Source: a virus
Strand: one strand, 5' to 3'
Virus record (IMG/VR): IMGVR_UViG_3300032288_002010
Coordinates: 1 to 61,593 of that record
Length of the DNA: 61,593 bases
In this document: positions 24,755 through 33,091 of the stretch, one piece after another
Position numbering within the stretch: the first letter of the stretch is position 1
How the letters are laid out: every line of letters begins with the position of its first letter
Translations under genes and position numbers: made by a program
The notes under the pieces: generated by a model
Told to the model about the DNA's origin: nothing
Database searches by the model: none
Seen by the model: the letters and a program-made list of their open reading frames with translations, nothing else

Positions 24755-27700
24755 TTAGATATTGAAACTTGCACCAGTTGGTAGAATGTTGAAGTCAAGG
24801 ATAATGAATTCAGCGGTTCTAGTTGGTTGGATGAAGATTTGACCATATAGAATATTTCTATCAATTAGGTCAGGAGTATTGTTTTGTTCATCCATCTTAA
24901 CTTGGTAAGCATAGATACCATTACGTTGTTGTACAGATTCCAAGTAAGGATTTACGATACTCAAGAATCTATTACGTGTAGCAGCTACGTTTTGTTCGAA
25001 TACCAAGTAGTTGCTTGAACTTGCGACGAACTTCTTCAAGTTGATCAACAAGCGACGAACATTGATACGATCCAAGGCACTTGGAGCAATTTGTAGAGTC
25101 TTTTGACCCCATACACAAATACCTTGGCCAGGGAATGCTGCGATTGGATTTACACGACCTTCATACAAGGTGTCACGTTCGTTATGAGTCAAACGATCAA
25201 GTACTTGTACTGCGGTTGGAATACCACCACGATTTAGACCGGCTGGTGCGTACCATTCGGCAGCAGCGTTGTCGTTAGCAGCGTAAACTGCTGGCAATAC
25301 TACTGAAGGTGGAACGCTAATAACCTTGTTGGTATTAGTATCTAGGATCTTAACCCAAGGATAATAAGTACATACATAGTTACTATCAATTGTTGCTACG
25401 CTGTTGATAGCTGCATCAATTAATCCAACGGTTTGGTTACTTGCTGGGAACACGATGTTATCCATGATGTAGAAACAATCGCCACGAGCTTCGCACATAT
25501 CGATAGTAATCTCGGTTACGTAGCTGTGTTGTTCACGGAAGATACCAGGCAACACAATCAAGTTGATATCAAATTCATCAGCGTTACCTAAAGCAGCAAT
25601 AGCTTGTTTATAAGCAATGCTACCTGGGCTGTTGATATTTGTACAATCTAGACCTTGTGTATTACCGGCGGTAATATCACTACCGATGTTGATTGGAATT
25701 GCTGGCCATTGACCATCAAATCCACCTTGGAAACCTACCAAGAACTTACGCAACTTGACGTAGGTTGATTCATTTACTGGATCATAGTTACTTGGAATAC
25801 TACCACTTAGGGTTGGTGACAATAGTGATCCTGTTCCATTTGCATAGAACTTAGCACTATCGGTACCCCATGTCTTGTCTTCCAAGTCGAAGTCAATATT
25901 TACACCATTTACACTACTTGGTAGTGGTTTGAAGTATTGATATGTATCATTATATACACCCACGTTAGCAGATGATGTAGGATACAATGAGGTCAATTCA
26001 TCATCAGCTTGTGGTACTGCGTTAAACACTGTACCAGAAGCATATTTACCAGGAGCCAATGACCAGATACTTGCTTTGCTGTATCTTACTGGAGGAATAA
26101 TATCAGCCAAGGTACCAGCAACTGGAGTTGAATATGATTCAAATCCATATGGAACAGATACTTCTGGATATAAACCATCAGCCATTTCAATTCTGATAAA
26201 TTGACTCAAGTTTGCGTATGTACCAAACTCAATAATTTTACCAGCAAATGTAATGTAAGCATATCTATCACCAATTCTACGAGCAATGAAGTTAGCAGAT
26301 GCAGGATCTAGATTCAAGTTTTGATAAATTTCCAAATATTTTGGACGCTTATCAGTATCACTATAAGCACGTACTGCCAATGTGAAACTACCCCAATCAC
26401 TACCTGGGACTGTACCAGACAACTTAACGTTGCTGATTTCAATCTTATACTTCTTATTACTCAAAGTACCATCGCTCAATGTGTGTACTTTAAACAATTG
26501 GAATTTGGTTGGAGTGGAAGCACCAGATGCACTACCTTTGAATGGAGCAATCTTTTGAGAATAGATCCATGGAGTATAAGCATTTGTGATACTGAATTGG
26601 CTATCACCAGCATTCAAGTTTGTGCTGTATTGATCGACGAACTTTAGAGGTTCACCAACTGCAAATCCTGTTTCAGGAGCAGTCTTAGCAGACAATCTCC
26701 AACCGCCGCCTTCTGCACTTGGACGAGTCTTTTCTGCTACGAATCTTTGAATACTATCATTGAACAACAAGTAGTTGTAGGCAGCTTCTACTTTTTGTCC
26801 AGCAACTTGTTTAGCAGGATTACCAGCGGTAGGATCCATACCAAATACGTTTGCAATATAATTATTATCACTTTCATTTAGGGTGAAGTCATAGTAACCA
26901 TATGTTCCCGAACTTGTGCTACCATCATTATTTGCGAAGTTATACTTCAAAATTAGTTGATAAGCATTTTCGTTTGGATTGATTAATCCCTTATATGGGA
27001 ATACTGAACTTGTCAATTGACTCAAGGTTGATGTGTCAAATCCAAATACTTCATAGCTACTATTGAATTGGGTTGAACCATTTTGAGTATTATTCAAAAC
27101 AGCCAATACCATCTTGGTTCTAGCAGATGTGTTTGGATTACATGGATCTCCACCTGAATTATCTTGACTTGTGAATGTACCATTGAAATCACCATAAGCA
27201 CCACCAATTAGACCCAAGAATTGTAGTGAAGAACCACAACTGGTTGAACTTCTAATAGATTTTACACTTGCGCTATATACTGATAAGATACCATTTACAT
27301 CAAATGTAGTTGTATCGTAATCCAAGGAAATCTTGGCACTTGAAGTCATTGATGCTGAGAAGTAAGCAACCGTTTCAGAACTTTCATTGAAAGCTGTAGA
27401 AACCTTAACTTCTGGACTTACGTTTTGAGATTGTACACTGGAACTTAGATAGTAATAACCAGCAAATAATCCAGATGTTGGAGTTACTCCTGTGATCTTT
27501 CTATACAAATATGTGTTAGCACCAGAACTATTTGTTGTGCTTACTGTTCCAATATTTACTTGTTTTCCAGCATACAATACTGAACCACTTAGTGATCCGC
27601 CTGTACCATTGTACCCAGATGGATAGTTACTTGTAGCGGCCTTTGGAGCAAACTTACCGTTAACTGTACCATTTAGTCTCAAACGAGATGTATCATATCT

Positions 27701-28696
27701 ATAAACAAATGCTGCAGTTGATTTTGAACTGCTTATACTTGCATTACTAAAATCAAGAGTATTGTTTGAGGCATATTTACCCAATACCAAACCATAAGTT
27801 ACATCATTACCACTTAGAGTATAAGATGCGGTCAAATAGTTATAATATGGTAGTGAACTTGCCAAATATGATGATGAATAAGTAACTGAATATCTTGTTG
27901 ATCCGATAGAAGCGGAAACTACACCCGCGATTAAAGATCTATCATAATCAAAATTTGCCAACGTATAATCACTAGAACCACCTGGTGGTTGAACCTTGCT
28001 GCCTTGTTGTACTACAGATGCACTAAAGATGTAACTATTTCTAGTGGTTGCGATCTTAAACAACTTACCTTTACTACCAGAAGCAGCTAGTGATGCGGAT
28101 AGTGTAGTACTATTTGTTGCGGTAGGCCATCCAATAGATACTAGGAATTGTGCAATTTCTGTATTTGTAGCTTTGGTGACGTTTACAGATGAAGAAATTG
28201 TTCCAGTAGTACCTGCTATACCACGAATTCCCGTCACGCTCGATGCGATTGTTGAAGAACTATATTCAAGAATGATGTTTGATGTATAGGAATCACTATC
28301 CAAATACATGAATGATGCAGTGGTCAAAGCACCCAAGTCGCTATTTCTGTTCCAGTAACCTGGTTCAGCGTATACAACTAATGGATTCTTTTGCCAGTAT
28401 CCGGTTAGACCGCCGATACGAACGACGGTTACTACACCTTGTTGAATTAAATATTCTTTGGCAGTGTATGGACCATAATATACCCCGTCAGCTACGCCGA
28501 AACGTTGTTCGAGCATTGCTACTTCGGTCATTCTTGCTGGGAAGAATGCTGGTCCATCTGAAAATGGTGCTACGATGGCACCTCCGATATTGGCTACGCC
28601 TTGGGCTAGCCCTGACAAGTCATTTTCTCTGGTAAATACACCAGGACTTACTATATTTTGTGTTGGTGAAAATCTTCCACCTTCTTGTATTGGCAT
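24755..28696 (-). CDS. Tail sheath protein (gp18-like), very large
   Basis: 1313 aa, about twice T4 gp18 (659 aa). The N-terminus has the sheath signature NIVSPGVFTRENDLSGLAQG, APFSDGPAFFPARMTEVAML, and GVVTVVRIGGLTGYW. The C-terminal domain is also typical: ICVWGQKTLQIAPSALDRIN, RRLLINLKKFVASSSNYLVF, then IFIQPTRTAEFIILDF. Between them (about residues 130-1000) is a long Ser/Thr/Tyr-rich, beta-strand-rich insertion that should sit on the outside of the tail, since inserts in sheath proteins usually face outward. Good Shine-Dalgarno (GAAAGGAA), a TATTTATA box and a terminator make it a single-gene unit, suited to high expression. No gp19 tube gene follows it. Confidence 0.92.
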   Translation of the reverse strand: MPIQEGGRFSPTQNIVSPGVFTRENDLSGLAQGVANIGGAIVAPFSDGPAFFPARMTEVAMLEQRFGVADGVYYGPYTAKEYLIQQGVVTVVRIGGLTGYWQKNPLVVYAEPGYWNRNSDLGALTTASFMYLDSDSYTSNIILEYSSSTIASSVTGIRGIAGTTGTISSSVNVTKATNTEIAQFLVSIGWPTATNSTTLSASLAASGSKGKLFKIATTRNSYIFSASVVQQGSKVQPPGGSSDYTLANFDYDRSLIAGVVSASIGSTRYSVTYSSSYLASSLPYYNYLTASYTLSGNDVTYGLVLGKYASNNTLDFSNASISSSKSTAAFVYRYDTSRLRLNGTVNGKFAPKAATSNYPSGYNGTGGSLSGSVLYAGKQVNIGTVSTTNSSGANTYLYRKITGVTPTSGLFAGYYYLSSSVQSQNVSPEVKVSTAFNESSETVAYFSASMTSSAKISLDYDTTTFDVNGILSVYSASVKSIRSSTSCGSSLQFLGLIGGAYGDFNGTFTSQDNSGGDPCNPNTSARTKMVLAVLNNTQNGSTQFNSSYEVFGFDTSTLSQLTSSVFPYKGLINPNENAYQLILKYNFANNDGSTSSGTYGYYDFTLNESDNNYIANVFGMDPTAGNPAKQVAGQKVEAAYNYLLFNDSIQRFVAEKTRPSAEGGGWRLSAKTAPETGFAVGEPLKFVDQYSTNLNAGDSQFSITNAYTPWIYSQKIAPFKGSASGASTPTKFQLFKVHTLSDGTLSNKKYKIEISNVKLSGTVPGSDWGSFTLAVRAYSDTDKRPKYLEIYQNLNLDPASANFIARRIGDRYAYITFAGKIIEFGTYANLSQFIRIEMADGLYPEVSVPYGFESYSTPVAGTLADIIPPVRYSKASIWSLAPGKYASGTVFNAVPQADDELTSLYPTSSANVGVYNDTYQYFKPLPSSVNGVNIDFDLEDKTWGTDSAKFYANGTGSLLSPTLSGSIPSNYDPVNESTYVKLRKFLVGFQGGFDGQWPAIPINIGSDITAGNTQGLDCTNINSPGSIAYKQAIAALGNADEFDINLIVLPGIFREQHSYVTEITIDMCEARGDCFYIMDNIVFPASNQTVGLIDAAINSVATIDSNYVCTYYPWVKILDTNTNKVISVPPSVVLPAVYAANDNAAAEWYAPAGLNRGGIPTAVQVLDRLTHNERDTLYEGRVNPIAAFPGQGICVWGQKTLQIAPSALDRINVRRLLINLKKFVASSSNYLVFEQNVAATRNRFLSIVNPYLESVQQRNGIYAYQVKMDEQNNTPDLIDRNILYGQIFIQPTRTAEFIILDFNILPTGASFNI

Positions 28697-28727
28697 AATT
28701 TATTCCTTTCAAAAGTTAGGTTTAATT

Positions 28728-28735
28728 TATAAATA
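28728..28735 (-). promoter_or_regulatory. TATTTATA box of the tail sheath gene
   Basis: The core is 31 bases upstream of the ATG at 28696, with GAAAGGAA (28703-28710) between. This spacing leaves a true leader of about 25 bases, so here the box behaves as a promoter rather than as part of ribosome binding. Confidence 0.6.
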
Positions 28736-28783
28736 GTGCCAGAAAAAGTCAACATCTCACTATTTATTATATCTTTTGAAATT

Positions 28784-29311
28784 TTATAATGTGCCTATAA
28801 ATTTTTTAATAATTTCTATAGAATCAACTCTGTTTAAATCAAATGACTCTAAGTTATATATGATATTATACTTTTCTCTGGAAATTTCAAAATTATCAAA
28901 CTCATCATTAAATTCTGTCATATTTATCTGATATTTGAAATTAGTACCCCGAGTTTGATTATATAAATCTATATAAGATCCCCAAATTCTAGAATCTTCT
29001 AAACTAGAAGTTTTTAAATTAAACATGAAGTTATAATCTTTTATATTAAATTCATATTCATCTATTAAACTCACACCATTTTCCAAACTGAACGCGTAGA
29101 GTTTAATATAATCAAATTGTAAGGATTTAATATTTGTTCGTAAATACCAATGTCCTATCTCAGGAGTTTCTGTTGAATAAAACTCATGTTCTTTGCTAGA
29201 AATTACATAATGTAGAGTATGATTAAAATATCTGTCTGGTATGTTAGCAAATGTCAATTTAATAAACGACTCCGTATATTTTACATTAAAAAAATTATTT
29301 TTTGATCTCAT
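28784..29311 (-). CDS. Unknown protein ending the glycosylation operon
   Basis: 175 aa, rich in Phe, Tyr, Asn and Glu, with no recognised family. The first 100 residues look like a beta sandwich (SFIKLTFANIPDRYF, HWYLRTNIKSLQFDYIKLY); the rest is mixed with a final helix. The ATG overlaps the stop of the carbamoyltransferase gene by 4 bases, making it the last gene of the RuvC-primase-nuclease-glycosyltransferase operon. A partner or acceptor-binding protein of the sugar-modifying enzymes is possible from context only. Confidence 0.5.
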   Translation of the reverse strand: MRSKNNFFNVKYTESFIKLTFANIPDRYFNHTLHYVISSKEHEFYSTETPEIGHWYLRTNIKSLQFDYIKLYAFSLENGVSLIDEYEFNIKDYNFMFNLKTSSLEDSRIWGSYIDLYNQTRGTNFKYQINMTEFNDEFDNFEISREKYNIIYNLESFDLNRVDSIEIIKKFIGTL

Positions 29312-30951
29312 TGTAATTTATAAATTTTGTTGTTTATGATTAATAAATCAATAGTACCCTCAGATAGATGTGATAACGCATCATTTGGAGAATTAATTAT
29401 TGGTTCACCATGACCATTGAAACTAGTGTTCATTAACACAGGTATATTTGTTTTTTCATTAAATTTACTTAATATCTTATGAAACAAAGAGTGTCGATCC
29501 TTATTAACAACTTGTGGACGGGCTGTATTATCATGAAAGTTTATAACCGCAGGTATCTTTTTAGCCCATTCTTCACGAACTGTATAACACAACGTCATAA
29601 ATTCAGCGGCATTTTTAGATTTATAAACATGACATATATTTTCGATATGTTCTTCCATAATAATAGGAGCAAAAGGCATTATTTCATCTCTCTTTAATCT
29701 TTTATTTATGTAAGCATGTGTTTCTAATCTAGTTGGTTCAACGACTATAGATCTAGATCCTAAAGCTCTAGGCCCATACTCAGTAGCTCCTTCAAAAATA
29801 CCAATAACTTTTCCATCAACAAGATAGTTTGCAACATTATCAAAGTTTAATTCTTCTTCTATAATGTTTTTTCTAAAATTTGTAGAAAAATTATCTAAGT
29901 CGTTCTGTATATCTACAGAAGAATGTTTTTTTCCAAAGAAAACATCTTTTATACGACGATTTGTAAACTCTCCCAGTTCAACTCCATATGCAATCGCAGA
30001 TCCTAATGATAATCCTTCATCACCCATCGCTGGATAAATCCATATATTTTTAAATGGAAGGTATTCATTAATTTTTTGATTTAACTTTACATTTGCAAAC
30101 ACTCCTCCAGCTAAACAAATGTTATCAAATGGACCATACTGATCATATAATGATTTAATATGAGTCAACAGAGTGTTTTCTGTTAAGTATTGTAGATTAT
30201 ATGCTAAATTTCTTTTTAAATTAATAGCTTCTTCTGGATTTAAATTCTGCAAAAGATTTTTAAATTTATTTTCAATTGTACATGAAGCTTTTATCATGTC
30301 ATTCTTTACAAAGAAATTTAATATATCATAAATTTTATGATCGAACTCTCCTTGTGCAGCAAGACCCATTATTTTACCCTCATCTTTTAAAGGAGTAAGA
30401 CCAAATATATAACACATCAAATACCACATGTTTGCGATACTTCCATGTTTTACTCGTTCACCTATTTCAACCAATTTACCATTTTTAACTATATATGATG
30501 CCGATTGATTATCATTGAGATTATTAAACCAGTTGTATCTTTGATAATTGGAAATATTTAATTCTGTCCAATTATCATCTCCTATGTCACCACCATCATA
30601 GGAGATGACCAACGTATTATCATTAAATCCGGATGTATAATAAGCACCACATGCGTGTGCGTAATGATGACCTATTAGTCTTATACTTTTATTTTTTAAT
30701 ATATTTACGATATCATCGTGTCTGTGGTGAATGGCAGGTTTTGCAATTGCAAATTTTACACTCGGATCTTTTATGTCAAAATCAAAATCTTTTTGAATTG
30801 CTGAAAAACTATGTGATGGAAACAAACCGCCAGCGTATGCTGATTTCACTCGCGAGAATCTCTCCTCTGTATAACAAGCTAATATTTGATTATTTTCAAT
30901 CAAAGAAAAACCTACATCATGTGCGCCGATATAACTTCCTACAATTTTCAT
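29308..30951 (-). CDS. O-carbamoyltransferase (NodU/TobZ family)
   Basis: 547 aa, full length for the family, which transfers a carbamoyl group from carbamoyl phosphate via carbamoyl-AMP to a hydroxyl, commonly on a sugar. N-terminal Kae1-like domain: SYIGAHDVGFSLIEN, LACYTEERFSRVK, LIGHHYAHACGAYY (metal-binding His residues) and VISYDGGDIGDDNW. C-terminal YrdC-like part: IGIFEGATEYGPRALGSRSI, EIMPFAPIIMEEH and VLMNTSFNGHGEPIINS. All key motifs are intact. It overlaps both neighbours by 4 bases. Next to two glycosyltransferases the likely acceptor is a glycan. A related phage enzyme that carbamoylates 5-hydroxymethylcytosine in DNA has been reported, so DNA is the alternative. Confidence 0.9.
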   Translation of the reverse strand: MKIVGSYIGAHDVGFSLIENNQILACYTEERFSRVKSAYAGGLFPSHSFSAIQKDFDFDIKDPSVKFAIAKPAIHHRHDDIVNILKNKSIRLIGHHYAHACGAYYTSGFNDNTLVISYDGGDIGDDNWTELNISNYQRYNWFNNLNDNQSASYIVKNGKLVEIGERVKHGSIANMWYLMCYIFGLTPLKDEGKIMGLAAQGEFDHKIYDILNFFVKNDMIKASCTIENKFKNLLQNLNPEEAINLKRNLAYNLQYLTENTLLTHIKSLYDQYGPFDNICLAGGVFANVKLNQKINEYLPFKNIWIYPAMGDEGLSLGSAIAYGVELGEFTNRRIKDVFFGKKHSSVDIQNDLDNFSTNFRKNIIEEELNFDNVANYLVDGKVIGIFEGATEYGPRALGSRSIVVEPTRLETHAYINKRLKRDEIMPFAPIIMEEHIENICHVYKSKNAAEFMTLCYTVREEWAKKIPAVINFHDNTARPQVVNKDRHSLFHKILSKFNEKTNIPVLMNTSFNGHGEPIINSPNDALSHLSEGTIDLLIINNKIYKLQ

Positions 30952-33089
30952 AAATTATGATCTTTTATCAGACTATCAATTTTTTCTATAACCATTTGCG
31001 GAGTAATTGATTTTGTACACTCAAACATTTCCTTTTTATCGGGTTTTGGGCACCACATCCAATTACCTCTGTCGAAATAATTATCATTCCAACATCCATT
31101 ACACACATTTTTATTTTGAACTCTATATGGAGTTTCAAATTCAGTATAGTCATGAGAAAATCCACTAATTAATGTTACTGGCTTTCCTATAGACCAAGCC
31201 AACCAAGATAATCCGGATGGAAGTCCTATAAAAAATGAACTATGATAGATTTGATTAATACGATCTTCTAATGAATAATTTCCGGTTAAATCTAACGCAT
31301 TAGAAGGGATTATATTCATATTATTATTATTTCCAAAAGAACTATTTTTATCTATACAAACTACATCGAATCCTTTTGATTTTAAATAATCAACTATAAT
31401 ATTCCAACCACCTTTGTAATTCCAATATTTTGCTTGTGCAGTACTTTGCGTTGCAATAGTAACATATGGCTTTGTGAATTTAGATGGTGATAATCTATAA
31501 TCTAAAGATGGCCTTTCAGGAACATAATTTAAACCCAAATAATCACTCGCTACTTTTTGCAATGGTTGTTTTCTAATATCATTCTTACATCGCATCGCAT
31601 TAATAGAACTATTATCTACATACCATCCAGGCTTATATGTTGCAAATAAATCGGGGACAGATTCATCAAAATTTATAAATTTAATATCCTTATATTTATT
31701 TTGAAACAATTCACGAAGTCTTATTTTTAAGAATAAATTACATTTGTGTTTTTTTCTAAATTGTTCTGCTATTGGCATCCAACATAACTGATCACCCAAC
31801 GCATTAGTTTCATATTCTATTAGTACATTCTTATCTTGCAAGTCCAAGTCATAATTTAACACGATTTCATTTGTTAAATTACTTTTAACTATTAAATTGT
31901 ATGGTATAAAATACGTATAATCACATCTACCCCACCAACCATCTTGCAGATTGGTATCATACAAAACTTCATCCGTTAAGGAGTTTTTAAATTTTACGTT
32001 AAACGTTTCATCTTTATTAGTACACTTTGTAATTTGTACAAATGCATTATCATTAAATGAATATTCAACATGTACTTTATTGTTAACTTTATTTGTATTT
32101 TTATTTAAGTTTGAATAAATATCTATAAATTTTTTCGCAAACAATTCATTTGTATACTCGTTATATAACTCAATCAGTTGATCAACTCTATTGGTATACG
32201 AATTATTATTTGCAGCTTTTAATGATTCGGTATGATAATATTCATAGTTTGAAATAACTTTATTGATTGCATCTTTTATTTGTTTTGTATCTCTATCAAC
32301 GACGATCATTCCATCATAACGTTTATTTTCAAACGTTCCTACAACTGGTAGTCCACAAGCCATAGCTTCCAGTAATGTTAAATTAGGATGACCTGCTTCT
32401 AACTCAGATGCGTGAATGAATATGTCATGGTTGTTGTATAACTCTATTAAACCATTTTCATCAAGATCAAATATCTTAGTTAGATGTTCATAATTGTTCA
32501 ATGATGGATCTAAAGTTTCAAAAAACTTTTTATTGTTACTTGGTCCAGCAATTGTAATAGGTAGATTCAACTCTTTAGCAGCTTGTATTGCATACGTGAA
32601 TCCCTTTCTATCATAAGATTGATTGTTTGCATAACCATTATTGGCAACACATAGTAATTTATATCCTTCTCTATTATAATTTTTATACTTAAATACATCG
32701 GTATTTACAGCATGTGAAAAATAACGTAACTTTTTACTAGCAAAATAATCAACCAAATATTTTGCTGGACATGTTGATATTATACTATTTTCTATAGCCT
32801 TTAGATTTTCTTTAAAAACATCTGAATTTTTTCCATATAGGAATGCGTGATGATCGTGTAATGTAAAAATATATGGTATACCACGTTCATAACATTCATT
32901 GGCTAAGTTTGCAACGTGAACATGTACGATTGTATTGTCATTATATTTAATATCATTTAAATATTTAATCTCACATTGTAATCCCTTAGAATTTAATTGT
33001 TGATGATAATCCCAAATAATTTTTTCAATAGCCCCCCAACCATTTGGTGGAATTGGAAGCAAACCTAAATGTACTTGTACTACTTTCAT
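30948..33089 (-). CDS. GT4 glycosyltransferase fused to TibC/BAHT-like heptosyltransferase domain
   Basis: 713 aa, two enzymes in one. Residues 1-325: GT-B GT4 glycosyltransferase with VQVHLGLLPIPPNGWGAIEK, FTLHDHHAFL, VANNGYANNQSYDRKGF and the C-terminal nucleotide-sugar site HPNLTLLEAMACGLPVVG. Residues about 335-713 follow the bacterial autotransporter heptosyltransferase (BAHT) layout. It has a strand module ending LQDGWWGRCDYTYF, IEYETNALGDQLCWMPIAEQ, QPLQKVASDYLGLNY, FIGLPSGLSWLAWSIGKPV, and a Cys finger C663-x2-C666-x13-C680-x10-C691 like the iron-binding finger of TibC. TibC-type enzymes O-heptosylate Ser of surface adhesins. Both halves look intact. The sugar used is unknown. It overlaps the carbamoyltransferase by 4 bases. 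Confidence 0.82.
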   Translation of the reverse strand: MKVVQVHLGLLPIPPNGWGAIEKIIWDYHQQLNSKGLQCEIKYLNDIKYNDNTIVHVHVANLANECYERGIPYIFTLHDHHAFLYGKNSDVFKENLKAIENSIISTCPAKYLVDYFASKKLRYFSHAVNTDVFKYKNYNREGYKLLCVANNGYANNQSYDRKGFTYAIQAAKELNLPITIAGPSNNKKFFETLDPSLNNYEHLTKIFDLDENGLIELYNNHDIFIHASELEAGHPNLTLLEAMACGLPVVGTFENKRYDGMIVVDRDTKQIKDAINKVISNYEYYHTESLKAANNNSYTNRVDQLIELYNEYTNELFAKKFIDIYSNLNKNTNKVNNKVHVEYSFNDNAFVQITKCTNKDETFNVKFKNSLTDEVLYDTNLQDGWWGRCDYTYFIPYNLIVKSNLTNEIVLNYDLDLQDKNVLIEYETNALGDQLCWMPIAEQFRKKHKCNLFLKIRLRELFQNKYKDIKFINFDESVPDLFATYKPGWYVDNSSINAMRCKNDIRKQPLQKVASDYLGLNYVPERPSLDYRLSPSKFTKPYVTIATQSTAQAKYWNYKGGWNIIVDYLKSKGFDVVCIDKNSSFGNNNNMNIIPSNALDLTGNYSLEDRINQIYHSSFFIGLPSGLSWLAWSIGKPVTLISGFSHDYTEFETPYRVQNKNVCNGCWNDNYFDRGNWMWCPKPDKKEMFECTKSITPQMVIEKIDSLIKDHNL

Positions 33090-33091
33090 AA

